Origin: Batillaria attramentaria
Lineage: Eukaryota > Mollusca > Gastropoda > Batillariidae
Direction of reading: 5' to 3'
Assembly (NCBI GenBank): GCA_018292915.2
Contig: JACVVK020000094.1
Coordinates: 955,001-1,019,000, forward strand
DNA length: 64,000 nucleotides
This document shows, piece after piece, positions 46,446-58,123 of this stretch. A program made the translations under genes and the position numbers. The notes under the pieces are model-generated. The model searched no databases. It was given only the letters and a program-made list of their open reading frames with translations, and was not told where the DNA came from. Position 1 is the first letter of the stretch, and each line of letters opens with the position of its first letter.

Positions 46446-47050
46446 ATCCAGAGTCACGTTTTCTACTGAGTTGACACACACTATAACAATAAAGTTAAAA
46501 ATAAATACTGACATAGCTCTACATTGGTTAGAAAAGAGGGGGACCAGTTCGAGAGGGGGCCTATTTTGGATGCGAGGGGGGACCAAAATCGCCCAGGGGG
46601 ACCAGTCGAAAACGAGGCTGGATGTCTAAGGGGGGACCATTATAGAGCAGTTTTTGCCACGAATTGGTCCCCCGGGGGACTGCTTCAGAGGGGGGACCGG
46701 ACCGGATCCTACACCGGTACCGGGGCATTTGTTTCCACACGCACGATGCGTGGGTAAAAAACCACCCACGACGTACGGCGCGCAAGGTGTCTTCTTTGTT
46801 AGTATGGGTAGTCTTTTACCACGCGACGTATGGCGAGGGATATACATGTACAACGTTGTTTGTTTTTGAATAACTATCTTGTTTACCAACAAATCAACAT
46901 AATTTTTGCTGGGCAAATATCCGCATACCTTATGGACAAAGTCATGAAATTTCGTGGATGTGCATTGAAAATTGACAGAGTTGTGTAACTTTGAATGAAG
47001 GTGTGGGTATTTTTTTTTTACCCACGGCGTACGGCGACTGGAAATCTCAT

Positions 47051-48120
47051 TTTTGGCTCCCTTGTGTAACAAGGGGAGTCTATGTACTAACCCTCCGTCG
47101 TCTGTGTGTGTCTGTCCGCAGTAAATGTATAGAAAACCGTAACATTTTCTCAGAATCTACAAACTTAACAGCAGGGGCAGCAAACGTGGCTTGCTGATAG
47201 ATAGTCCCAAGACCTTTCAAAATATTTTATTTTGAATGCTCTTGAGTCAAGCTCATTAAAGCGGCCTGAAAATTTTACATTGGCATTGTCTCGGAATCTA
47301 CAAACACCAGAGATTTTAAACTTTGCATGCTGATAGACATTGATAAGAACTTTTCAGATACACATGTATTCAATGGCCTTGTGTCAAGGTCAAGGCTGTA
47401 CAAGCTATTCTCCGCATTTCTGCAGTAAACGTTAACACTGGCATTTTCTCAGAATCTACAAACAGCAGAGGCACCAAACTTGGCTTGCTGATAGACACCT
47501 TTAAAAATATTTCATTTTGATTGACCTGGACTCAAGGTCAAGGTCAGTAAAGCTGTCTGAAAGTTTTACATTGGCATTTTCTGGGAATCTACAAACACCA
47601 GAGCGGGTTTTAAACTTTGCATGCTGATAGACATTGATAAGAACTTTACAGAGTATATACATGTATTCAATGGCCTTGTGTCAAGGTCAAGGCCGTACAA
47701 GCTGTTTTTTGTGAAATCTTAACATTGGCATTTTCTCGGAATCTACAAACAGCAGAGGCGCCAAACCTGGCGTGCTAATAGACACTGTAAGACCTATGCA
47801 TACATACCACTTTGAATGATCTTGACTCAAGGTCAAGGTCATTAAAGCTGTTGTGAATTCCAATATACCGTTTTCGGAGAAACTACAAATACTAGGGGCG
47901 CAAAACTTGGCATGATAGACACTGATCTCATTTGAATGACCTTGACCCAAGGTCAAAGCCATACAGTTTTGGGGAAAACTGTAATATTGCCAGGACTAAG
48001 AAACACCAGAGACACCTTTGCTTAATGATAGATATTGATAAGATTTTTTTTACAAACATGCTCTCTTGAATGACCTTGACTCATTTCACAAGGGAGCAAT
48101 GGAGGCTGCTGCCTCTCTAG
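47051..48120 (+). mobile_element. Helitron-like element with tandem core, plus orientation
   Basis: It starts TTTGGCTCCCTTGTGTAACA, with GACTCTCCGTCGTCTG-like sequence and GTGT microsatellite. About six core units follow, with TTGACTCAAGGTCAAGGTCA and TTCTCAGAATCTACAAACA. It ends with subterminal CACAAGGGAGCAATGGAGGC, hairpin GAGGCTGCTGCCTC, then CTAG before host TT. The asymmetric inverted ends plus 3' hairpin match the Helentron/Helitron style. Confidence 0.65.
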
Positions 48121-49792
48121 TTCAAATTTGTGTTTTGACTCTGCAGGTATTGAAGGACAGTTAGAACTGCCGTACAACCTAAACATGAAATTGGTATCTC
48201 GAGAAACAATGCAATAAATAGTGTCCAAAGTTAGATGCATGTAGTCTGTGAACTGGGTGAAAAACATGCAGTGACTTTTATGGTTTTGCTCATTACTCTC
48301 TCATTTCTCAAACTTGTTTTTTGACACTTAAGGTTTCCCTCAAGGAGAGTTAAAAGTACTGTACAATATAAACATAATAAATACATACATATTTTTTTTT
48401 TAGAGCACTGCTTTCCAAATGCAAAGGACTCGTGTTCAAGACGCACACACACACGCACACACTCCGAGTCTAACATCCCATTTGGCAGGCAACTAAACGT
48501 ACACATACGCAGATTCGGCAGGAGTTGAACAACAACAGTTTGATGGTAACGAAAACTCTTCAGATGGGATTTAAACATGGGCATTGAAGGCTGAAGGCGG
48601 AGTTGGACTGGCAAGGAGTTCCAGACAAGAAGCTGCTCTACGGCAGTTTTCTACAAATTACTTGAGTCATTTTTCAAAGTGCCAGTGCTAATTTAATAGT
48701 ACGTGCATTTTTTATTTTGATTTTGCAGCCACATCGTCACGGATACATGTTCATAGTACGTGTATCTGTATTTTCTCTACATTTACACTTGGTCCAACTG
48801 ATTCCACCCATGAGTCCAAACGCTTTCCATGCATGATCAGATCAAGAAATCGGTATCTTGAGAAACTGCAATAAACAGTATCTCAGTAGTTGTGTACATG
48901 CAGTCATTCCTACAGAGCACAGTGGCTACACATAGACTGATACAGATGAATAAGGGTGGTCTGACATGAGTTCTGCTCAGTATTCAGGCCCGGCCGTTTA
49001 TGAAAACATTTCAAGTGTCTTTTCAGCTGCTCTCTTGATTATCTACCCTTTCCCTTTGCACTGGCACTTTGAAAAATGAAGTAATTTGTAGAAATACAAG
49101 TGGTTGGGGAATTTTCAGCCTTTTCCTATGTAAGCTGTACTGGGTGCTTGGCACCCAAGGATGTACAAATCGAAGGTTTTGGAACTTCATCCCGTAAAGG
49201 TTAAAGGAAGAGGTCTATATCATCTATGCACGTGCACCCATGGACTCGCGGCTGCAATCAGTTGGACCAAGTGTAAATGTAGAGAAAGTACGGGTACTAT
49301 GAACATGTATCTGTGACGATGTGGCTGCATAATAGAAAATGCATGTACTATTGAAGTGGCAGGCTGTTATGCTGACGAGAGCAGCCCAAGCGAATGTAAC
49401 TAGTGGTGCAATAGTTTTCCTCCCAAAATTTTTACTTTGTAAAGGGACCTACAGACCACCTTTAGCATGTGTGCAAGCGCTTATATCGGATTGTTTACTT
49501 ATGTAGGTAAATGCTCTAGGTTACTGGTGCATGTGCAGCCACGAAGTATGGTGCCATGTGCAAGGTTCCCGCTCTAAACACGAGTGATTTGGTACTGGTC
49601 TACAGAATTTCCCTTCTTTGAAAGTGTGGGTGTGTTTGCAGCCACTATGTAAAGAGCAATGGGACTGCAGCATGCAAGGTACTTGGCCAGCTTGGAGAAA
49701 CATTTGCAGAAGAAGCCAGCATAAATAATTCCTTTCTTTGCAAATGTTGGCTCCATTTAACCAAACCAATCACAACACAGGCCTTTGATGAA
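48121..49792. other. Intergenic DNA with inverted duplications
   Basis: No coding exon is supported. Two pairs of long inverted repeats are visible: 48649-48688 with 49058-49094, and 48725-48803 with 49256-49328. Degenerate copies of the CGTGGGT/ACCCA repeat occur around 49505-49650. Confidence 0.55.
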
Positions 49793-50359
49793 CTAGAGAG
49801 GAAGAAGCCTCCATGGCTCCCTTGTGACCGTCACTTGGCATAATGGTAGACATTGATGAGATCTCATTTGAGTGACCGGGTCATTTAAATGAGATCTCAT
49901 CAATGTCTACCATTATGCCAAGTTTGACACCTCTAGTATTTTGTAATCCTTCCGAAAACAGTAATGTTAAAATTCACAACAGCTATAAAAAAGGTAGGTC
50001 TCATTGCTGTCTATCATGCCTCGTTTGGTGCCTCTACTCTTTGTAGTTCTGGAGAAAATCAGTGCCAAGGTTAAAGTTTCCCAAAAACCGTTTGCATGGC
50101 CTTCACCTTGATTGAAAGTCACTGAACAGAGGTATGTCTGTACAGGTGTTACCAATGTCAATCATCACACAAAGTTTGATGCTTCTGATTCTTCTAGATT
50201 CTGAGGAAATGCAAACGTAAAATTACCCAACAGACTGCTTTAATGACTTTGACCTTGAGTCAAGGTCATTTAAAACCAGGTTTAGTAGATTCCGAGGAAA
50301 TGCCAATGTAAAATTTCCAGTGCTTTAGTGACCTTCACCTTGCGTCAAGGTCATTCAAA
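49793..50359 (-). mobile_element. Helitron-like copy, truncated or nested
   Basis: On the minus strand the 3' end is CCATGGAGGCTTCTTCCTCT then CTAG and host TT. The interior has core units with TTGAGTCAAGGTCATTTAAA. The far end with microsatellite is missing, because a second 3' end begins at 50360. It contains a palindrome of about 88 bp at 49834-49922. Confidence 0.6.
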
Positions 50360-51000
50360 ACTAGGGAGGCAGAAACCTCCATGACTCACTTGTTATATCA
50401 TATGGGTCAAGGTCATTCAAGAGTGTAATGCTCTTATCACTGTGTATCAAGCCAAGTAAAGTGTCTCTGGTATTTAGTTCCTGGCAATAAACCCCAAAAC
50501 TGCATGGCTTTTCATTCGCATGAGACCTGTTGGTAAAGTTCTCATCAATGGCTTTCATTATGCCAAGTTTGATGCCTCTAGCATTTGTAGTTCCTGCGAA
50601 CACGGTAATGTTCAAATTGACAGCAGCTTTAATGACCGACTTTGGGTCAAGGTCATTCAAAATGTAGATTTTCACTGCTTTTAATTACCTTGACCTTGGG
50701 CATTTGCAGATAGGTCTTAACACGGCCCATCAGTATGCCAGGTTTGGTGCCCGTTTCCCCAAATTAGCTCGACGACTCAGGAAATGCCGGTGTAAAATTT
50801 CCAGTTTTAGTGACCTTGACCGCAATTCATTCAAAATCACATTTTGCAAGGTCTTGTCAGCGTGCCAAGTTTGGTGCCTCTACTGCGTAGGTTTTGGGAA
50901 AATCATTAAATGCCAATTGTAGGGTTTACTGCAGACACACAACACAGATGACAGGGGGTTATAACATAGACTCCCTTTGTTACATAAGCGAGCAAAAAAA
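50360..51000 (-). mobile_element. Helitron-like copy abutting the previous one
   Basis: A new terminal hairpin and CTAG (plus strand CTAGGGAGGCAGAAACCTCC) begins here. Core units follow, and the opposite end lies at ATGACAGGGGGTTATAACATAGACT...GCGAGCAAAA (about 50948-51000). With the neighbouring copy it forms a head-to-tail pair, or one inserted into the other. Confidence 0.6.
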
Positions 51001-51016
51001 ACACAAAAAAACAAAC

Positions 51017-51211
51017 CAGGGTTGCACATTTTCCACAGCTTCTATAGGACAAAGTGTCCTGGAAACAGCAAAGTGATAGGACACAGTGTCCTGGCCACTT
51101 AATGGCAATAAAAATTTTAATAGGACAAATGTCCGCTTGAGGTGGGAAAAGTAGGACATTTGAAATTTTTATAGGTCAATGACCTGGGACCGACTTAAAT
51201 GTGCAACCCTG
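51017..51211 (-). mobile_element. hAT-like MITE, second copy
   Basis: This is the reverse complement of the element at 17320-17518, with high similarity along its length. Ends are CAGGGTTGCACATTTTCC and TTAAATGTGCAACCCTG. The flanks AAACAAAC and CAAACAAT share CAAAC, so any duplication is imperfect in this A/C-rich site. Confidence 0.65.
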
Positions 51212-51278
51212 CAAACAATAAAAAAAAAACCAACCAAACAAAAAAACAGCAATGCAAACAGGAGCAACTTCTTCAGGT

Positions 51279-51284
51279 TTTATT
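51279..51284 (-). promoter_or_regulatory. Poly(A) signal of RPL3
   Basis: On the minus strand AATAAA occurs about 56 bases after the RPL3 stop codon, typical of the short 3'UTRs of ribosomal protein genes. Confidence 0.75.
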
Positions 51285-51339
51285 TTCAGACCAAACAATG
51301 CATGGAACAAATGCACGTTTGCCAGGTAAACCCGAAAGT

Positions 51340-54300
51340 TTAGGAGGCAGCTTCACGGCTCAGCAGCTCCTTCTTGAGAGGTCCCATGAAGTTGCGCTTC
51401 TCTTCGTGGGTCTGGAAGCGACCATGACCCCACTTGCTGGCAGTGTCGATGAACTTCAGGTTGATCTTCTCCATGTGACGGCGACGGAAAGTTCCAAGCA
51501 GAGACTGAAATTTCACACAAAGAGATTATACTTCGGGTGTCTGGGGCATGCTCCCCTGGAATTTCTTTAAAAATCTGTGCAACGTGGTGCATTGGAATTT
51601 GGAATAGCCAAAGGTGGAAATCCATGAAAAGGTGGAAGATTTTGGGAAGGCATGTTTTCAGTTACAATTCCCTCATCTAAGCCCACATACAGCTAAAATC
51701 AGGCAGAACTGGTAAAGCACGTAGAAAACAAAATGTGCAAGCTTTGGTAATTTGGTAGTACTGTATTATCCACACAATAATAACCTGGTAACCTTGATTC
51801 CTCAACACATAAGAGCACAAATTGCATTTGACATTCAGAAGGAAGGCAGCATGATGGATTAAATCCCCATGTTGGAGTCAGTGTGCCCTGGCAGGGGCAC
51901 TATCCACCTTTTCATCACTAGTCAAATGCACACCACTCAAAATAATGCGGTTACCTTTCTCAGGGTGAGAACTCGCTTCCTTGGGCCAACAACACAGCCC
52001 TTGATCATCACGTAGTCCTGTTTCACATCACCATAGTGAGGGAAGCCGCCCATGGGAGTGATGGTCTTGTCAGTGGGGTCAAACTCGGTTGCAGCGTTGT
52101 TCTGGACAAGCTGTAAAACATTTTCCACATACGTAGTTTATATCCCTTCATGAAATGTGAACAGCAGCATCTCACAACCCCTACCTTCATTCCATACAAA
52201 TTTATCTTAAGCCCTGGACTGATCTGACTCTTGAAAATAAGAACTGGACAAAAAGGTACGATTATTTACATTATGCACGACTGAAATGCATAAGCAAGCA
52301 CCAGGATTCGAACACTGACCTTGCCATCCTTGGTGTGAATGCCCTTGCCAATGCGGTAGATCTTCTTGTTGATCTCGGTGCGGTGGTGGTAACCCTTCTG
52401 ACCCGCACGGGCAACAGAGTACTGGACTCGGCTAGGATGCCATGCACCAATACAGGCAACCTTTCGCAGACCCTTGTGCGTCTTGCGGGGCAGTTTCTTT
52501 GTGTGCCAACGGGACGTCACACCTGTCAAACGTATTTACAACAGCATTGATCAATGCTACAAAAGTGAATGCAGTGAGGTGGACAAACGATCATAAAATC
52601 TGACTTTACACTGCAGTTATGATCAGTTGGGTTAACCAATCACACTGATCAATACAATCTAATTCTGCTTGTAATAAAAGATTCTAGGAAAAAACACACT
52701 GCATGCTAGATTAGGGTACATTTGTCACTTGAACTGGACATGTGCTTCCAAATGAGAAGTCATAACACACACCTTTGACACCACGACCCTTGGTGACACC
52801 AATCACATCAATGAGCTCATCTTGGTCAAAGAGTGAATCGATGGAAATGGTTTTCTCCAGGTGATTCTTGGCCCATTCCACCTTATCAGAAATGGAGCCA
52901 CCATTGAGCTGGATCTCCATGATGTGAGCCTTCTTCTGACGCTTGCGCAGCAGCTTCATCTAAAAAAAAAAAAAAAAAAAAATCAAACCATACCGCCAAC
53001 CAACATGCAATGTTCCAGATATTTACATGAACTTTCTACTATTCTAGTTCCAGAAACTGTATGTGCCTTGCATTTGATATAACCTGAATGGGTTATGGTG
53101 AGTGTCTACTTTGATTTCTCACACTAGCACGAATGTCATTTGACAATCAGAAGGAAGGCAGCATGATGGATTAAATCCCCATGTTGAAGTCAGTGTGCCC
53201 TGGCAGGGGCACTATCCACCTTTTCATCACAAGTCAAATGCACACAAGTCAAAACAATGTGATACAGAAATTGAGAAGTGAAAGACGTAGCAGTATCTAA
53301 CCTGTGTGTGGGCAATGATGCGGACCACCTTGCAGTACTTCTTGATCTTGTTCAGATCACTCTCGATCTCCTTTTTGCCAGACTCATCTTGGCACTTCTT
53401 GGCGTACTTGGTGAAAGCCTTCTTCTTGGATCGAGACCTGTAACCCACAATTGCTTGAATTACTATTTGTCCCCTAAAACAAAGGGATTGGATGATGGGG
53501 AACAAGTACTACTTGCTACTTGCATTCTTTTAACAGGACGACAGAAAGCAAAAAGATCATATTGTTATGGATCCGAACGAGTCCACTGCGATATGACAGG
53601 AAAGATCATGACCAACCGATCAATGATTTTTTGTTTTGTTTTGTGGGGGGGCTGTAGACGTTTTAGGGAGATGTCCGTATCAGACGACATGGCATATTCA
53701 ACACGCACAACCCTCTCCGTACCAGCTGGCATTACCTTGCATAAGACGGCAAGCCGGTAACACCAAATCTATCGCACAATTGATGTCTCATCACGGCCTG
53801 TGGCCAGTGAGAGGAGACGGAATCATGATGCTCATCAGCATTTAACCTGGCCAGCACACAAGGAACAATCCAAGGCGCTAACTAGTTAAGCTGAGCGGAG
53901 CAGTGTTAAAGGAAGAGATGGGTCTCACAACTGGAGCAATGCTGGATGCAAAAGAATGAAGTGTATATTGAATTAATGGGGTTTTTTTTTTTTTTTTTTA
54001 AAGAGTGATCACACAAATTCAAAGGAAAACTTGTATCGCGACTCTACACAACAGAACACTATTCTGACAAGCCACACAGAGTTCACAGACATAATAGTAC
54101 ACACCTAAAATCTAAATGTTACAAGGACTAACAAATTTACCTTTGCTTAGCTTCAGATAAAGAGTAGTTTCTGCCACTAGTCCTTACCAATCCCTAAATC
54201 TAGGGCCTTTAAGTATCTGCTACATAATTTCTGGAAAACCATGAACCCCATCCAAATTTTGACATTAACCATGTGTTGGGCTATAGCAATGTCTGAAGGC

Positions 54301-55143
54301 ATCACTAAAAACACTTGAAACAAACATCTACTTTGTATATCACATTTCGTTTTAGTCTGAGTGTGCTTATTTTTACCAGTTCTTGTAAAAGCGACGGCGA
54401 CACTCCTCATTCAGATGTTCTGCCCAAACTGTCTTGAAGGTGCGGAGGCCACGAGGAGTCTCAATGTAACCAACTACACCAACCACCACCATTGGCGGCG
54501 TCTCCACAATGGTTACAGCCTCAACCACTTCCTTCTTGTTCGTCTCTGAGCAGGACAAAAAGCAGATAGGAATCAATTTTTTTTTTTAATTTCTGTGTTT
54601 TCACAGTCAACTGAAATGGATGCAGACTTCAGCTTAATGATGTTGATCTTGTGAATTTCTTTCTGTTTAGGATTTTGTTTTCCGCGACCACAAAGCAAAT
54701 TGCAACAGCGGGCCAACACCAAATTAATTCCAACCATTAAACAGCAATTAACTTTGTATAATTGTAGAAAATTTCTGAAATGCAAGCTTACTGGAACCGG
54801 GACGGTCGACATCACGAACGATGTGGGTCATTCCTGCTTTGTAAGCGATGAAAGCTGTTGGATGCACTGGTTTTGTGCGATCATCCTTCGGGAAAGCCTT
54901 GGCTTTCCCCCTGTGTCGCCTGCTTCGCTTCTTCGGCAAGAAGCCCTTTGAGCCATGCCTGGGCGCGGAGAACTTGCGATGAGACTGAAATCCGACAAAA
55001 GCATTGATGAATATCACCAGAAAACATCGAAGTATATGTTGATAGTTAAAATCCGTGAAATTTAATGTTTGTATTGCAGTATGTCAGTCAGATTACAGTC
55101 GATTTTCTTCCAACCTGATGTCACACGTCTGGCCACCTACCAT
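51340..55143 (-). CDS. RPL3: Large ribosomal subunit protein uL3 (RPL3), 8 exons
   Basis: uL3 is a core 60S protein that reaches the peptidyl-transferase centre. Exons in transcript order: 55143-55141 (ATG only), 54984-54792, 54545-54377, 53437-53299, 52959-52773, 52522-52320, 52110-51955, 51504-51340. The frame is continuous and gives 404 residues, against 403 in human. Recognisable segments are [91 protein letters not shown] with the conserved ribosome-core loop W, and [14 protein letters not shown]. Exon 1 ends directly after ATG (donor GTAGGT), a common ribosomal-protein gene layout. Introns 4 and 7 each host a snoRNA. It is divergent from NDUFB10. Confidence 0.97.
51824..51930 (-). ncRNA. 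Intronic C/D box snoRNA, U83-like, copy A
   Basis: Minus strand: terminal stem TGCATTTGAC/GTCAAATGCA (10 bp), C box GTGATGA (51918-51912), internal D' box CTGA (51881-51878) and D box CTGA (51838-51835). A GTGCCCCTGCCAGGGCAC hairpin lies inside. The run CTGCCTTCCTTCTGA before and including the D box matches my memory of vertebrate U83 (SNORD83), which is also housed in RPL3 introns. It lies in the last RPL3 intron, close to the 5' splice site. C' is poorly matched. Confidence 0.78.
53137..53240 (-). ncRNA. Intronic C/D box snoRNA, U83-like, copy B
   Basis: This is a near-identical paralogue of copy A, in RPL3 intron 4 (between exons ending 53299 and starting 52959). Terminal stem CATTTGAC/GTCAAATG, C box GTGATGA (53230-53224), D' CTGA and D box CTGA (53150-53147). 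Body differences from copy A are few (for example TTGAAGTCAG against TTGGAGTCAG), while the sequence outside the terminal stems is unrelated. That points to duplication of the snoRNA unit only. Confidence 0.78.
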
Positions 55144-55411
55144 GGTTGCGTGGAAAAGAGGAAGAGAAGGGGGGCGCGATATGCATTATGGGAAAAATAA
55201 CGACAATACTTTTTACACTGACTTAGGCAAAAGTCATATTCTTACAACATACAAAGCTTCAAACAATCCTTATTTGATAAAAATGGTTGAAAATTGGTCT
55301 TAGGTATAGTACAATTTGACAAATAGATTTTACGACTACCGTCTTCTGACTCGACCTTCACATCGGCTGGTCGACATCGTGCAAGGAGACTGGGGTAGCA
55401 AAGTTCTAATC
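55144..55411. promoter_or_regulatory. Bidirectional promoter interval, RPL3/NDUFB10
   Basis: Only 268 bp separate the two start codons, which face outward. On the RPL3 side the sequence just upstream of the ATG is a pyrimidine tract (complement of 55151-55174: CCCCCCTTCTCTTCCTCTTT), as expected for a 5'TOP leader that ties ribosomal-protein translation to TOR signalling. No TATA box is obvious. A ribosomal and a complex I gene sharing one promoter is an inference from spacing. Confidence 0.65.
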
Positions 55412-57829
55412 ATGAGCGGGGAAGAACCACCCTTCGACAAATTTGCTATGGGTCTTTTCAAAATCCTGGATGGTCCAGTGACTTACGTGCGGGGTAAGAT
55501 TGTTGTCCCCTGAGAAGCTTTCCTTTCCAAATGGACTGTCATCCCCCACCCGAACGGAAAATCTTGCCACACACTTAAAAAAGCCTATGATGAAACAAAT
55601 TGTCGCATCGTTATGATTCTGCAATTTGGGATCAACACCTTTACAGAGATGGGGAGAGAGAGTACTTTGCAGATGATTTGATTTAGGCTGGATATCTCAC
55701 TATTTGCATAGATTTCACAGTCATGCTCTCAGAGTCATTTTTTGTTTCAAAGGTGTGTTTAAGTCAGAGTCAGCGTCTGAGTTAAGACACTTTTAAGAAC
55801 ACCTAAGACCCGCCTGTATGACCCCCATAAACCTCCAATAATCAACCTGCCAGTTGCTCAGATGGAGGGAGAGTGAGTTTGGTGCCCAGTAATGAGTATG
55901 TGTATGCATGTTGTGACTAGCCCTGCCTTGCTAATCCATGTACTTTCTTCTATTACTATTATTCTAGAAAAAATTGTGGAGCCCATACAGAACAAGGGTG
56001 AGAGGCCGAAATATTACCACCGACAATACCCTCGAGTAAAAACTGTGGACCAGTGTGAGACTGATGATGCGCCATGTGTCTACGAGGCAAATGAGCAGTT
56101 TCGTCGTGACAAGTATGTTGTATTGTTGAATAGTAACTATCTTAGGGCCCTAATTCACAGATCTTGTTGACCTACACTTGTTTCTCTTAAAAATGACAAA
56201 GAATTATGTCTGCATAACAAAGATTTAATGGACAGAATCTGCCATGTCCTTTTGCTGCTTGCATTTATTTATTTTTTTTAATGCTTCACAACCTTGGACC
56301 TGTTTCTAATCCTTGCTTTTCCACAGCAGCTGAAAGACAGAAAACTTAATTTAATCCACCTTACCATTTGCAGATGCATAAGGGTTGCAGATACATGTAC
56401 TTGCAAGACAAATTTCCACTATCAACATTTTTTCAGCAGCCAGGGAGTCAGTTTCAAATACATTGTATGAATTAATTTCTGCTGTTATGATGCCGGCTGA
56501 TGACAGCAGTCAATGGGTCAATAGAGAGAAAAAATATTGTGTAAACTGTTCTTGCATGTTTCTTTGCAGGCAGGTAGACAGCAACATATTGAAGATCCTG
56601 CGTCAGCGGAAGGTGGAGTGCTACCACTGGGAGGGGCCTGATGCTCAGTACAAATGCAAGAAAATCTCTGACGACTATGAAGAGGCAGCAACCAACTGGT
56701 TTATCAAATGTATGATTGCATTCATCTTTAGGCGTTGTTTCCTTTTGTTCAGATTTTCAAATGCAAACCTCCATGAAAAGATTTCATTGGCACACTAGTA
56801 AATGACTTTAAGTATAAATTACTGCATCGAAGTTGTAGAAATATATGTCAGTTGTATGTGTAGTTGTATGTGATTATCTGCAATCCCTGCAAGGTGGCAA
56901 GTGTATGCTTGCTTGCCCTCTGGCTCAGTTACTGAAGACTGTGATCATTAACAACCATCTTAGTTCTTACTTAAGTTACTGTACAACTACAAGTATCCAA
57001 AATGCTAATTTGATATTGTCCCTCCCAAAAGTTGACTGGATCATTTGCCAGATGTCTTGTAATATACGGAATGATCATGCATCATTTCAGGTTAAATTCG
57101 GTTTAAACAGTTCACCAAGTTATCTCATAATTATAGTTTATCTTGTCTGTCCAAATGGGTGGAATCATTGTGAGTTGTAGATTGGACTGCATTTATTATG
57201 TGATGGAACCCCATAGAAACGGGACAAATGGTGATTTAGGGCAAATGGAGTTACCTATATTACTGAAAAGCGCAGAAAATAAGCTTCCTTTTGGTATAAA
57301 AAATATTTCTGTAGCATGGTGTAGCCCTGATCGAGATGTTTGTTGAAAAACATTTTTAGAAAATGGCCAGTGAAGTTGGACATAGAGATCAAGGCGGCTC
57401 AGCGTGGTTGTATACAGTATTATATGCTCATTTTCAACATGCTTACAGGTTACATTCAGCTTTGAAACTGTCACAGAAGTTGTATTACTTGTTTATGGGC
57501 CCAAAAATTAAAAAATCTCAAAATCACTAACAATAGTAACATTGACACACACACACACACCCTCCCGACCCCACATACACACAAGTGTTTTCAAATTTTG
57601 TTTTTTTCTCAAAAGTAGATGGTGACTTTGTCCCCCTTCTGTGGAGTCCCATCATATATACCCATGTATGCAACACCTGTTTCAGACACGACTACAATAT
57701 TAAAATCTCTTTTCTTTATTTCATGCAGATGGAGACATTGGAGTCAATGGCAATGTGATCGACGCATACATGAAACAGAAACATCGACTTATCTGGCAGA
57801 GGCGTAATCCCGACAAACCTATTATGTGA
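55412..57829 (+). CDS. NDUFB10: Complex I subunit NDUFB10 (PDSW), 4 exons
   Basis: NDUFB10 is an accessory subunit of mitochondrial complex I on the intermembrane-space side. Exons: 55412-55493, 55968-56112, 56570-56709, 57729-57829. Phases agree and give 155 residues. Key segments are ILDGPVTYVREKIVEP, KYYHRQYPRVKTVDQC and YEANEQFRRDKQVDSNIL. The two disulphide-type pairs of the family are conserved: CX6C (CETDDAPC) and CX11C (from VECYHW to QYKC). The end is IWQRRNPDKPIM. It is somewhat shorter than the human protein (about 172) at the C-terminus. The ATG at 55412 is the first in frame; the frame is open upstream but begins with TTG. No cleavable presequence is evident, as in the family. 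Confidence 0.95.
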
Positions 57830-58045
57830 TTCACTTGTATACCGTAGAAGAATGTAGTTGTAAGTTCAACAACAGTAATGCTGGACAGTCTGCATCACGT
57901 GACACCGGAATACACTATACTGAAGTGACACTGTGTTACTGAAGTCAGTTATGTACATAATAAGCCAGTTCAGCCATTTGCTTCAGCTGTACAAGTATGA
58001 AAACATGTGTGCTAGAAAGAGTGAAGGCTGAATGTGAATTCTTGT

Positions 58046-58051
58046 AATAAA
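58046..58051 (+). promoter_or_regulatory. Poly(A) signal of NDUFB10
   Basis: AATAAA lies 217 bases after the stop codon, followed by T/G-rich sequence (GGATTTGTTGTTGTTG). Confidence 0.7.
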
Positions 58052-58123
58052 AGGTGAAATAGCTTTTATGTTGAATGGATTTGTTGTTGTTGAAGTTGGG
58101 TTTTGGTGGTGGTGGCTTTTAAC

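Larger units (their letters stand above)
45006..46717. mobile_element. 1.7-kb element with 235-bp terminal inverted repeats
   Basis: The left arm 45006-45240 and right arm 46483-46717 are near-perfect inverted copies. They start CCGGTGTAGCATCCGGTCCG and are studded with GGTCCCCC/GGGGGACC blocks. No transposase frame is present inside. The interior holds a smaller perfect inverted repeat (45988-46174) and a long GT/GC-rich microsatellite. I could not find a clear target duplication, so the class is open. Confidence 0.75.

Noticed and set aside
54121..54190. Possible third snoRNA in RPL3 intron 3
   Set aside because: A stem between AGGACTA and TAGTCCT exists, but no C/D boxes or H/ACA boxes are in the right places.
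55316..55411. Upstream start for NDUFB10
   Set aside because: The frame is open leftward, but the extension begins with TTG and not ATG, and it lies in the short promoter interval. The ATG at 55412 is preferred.
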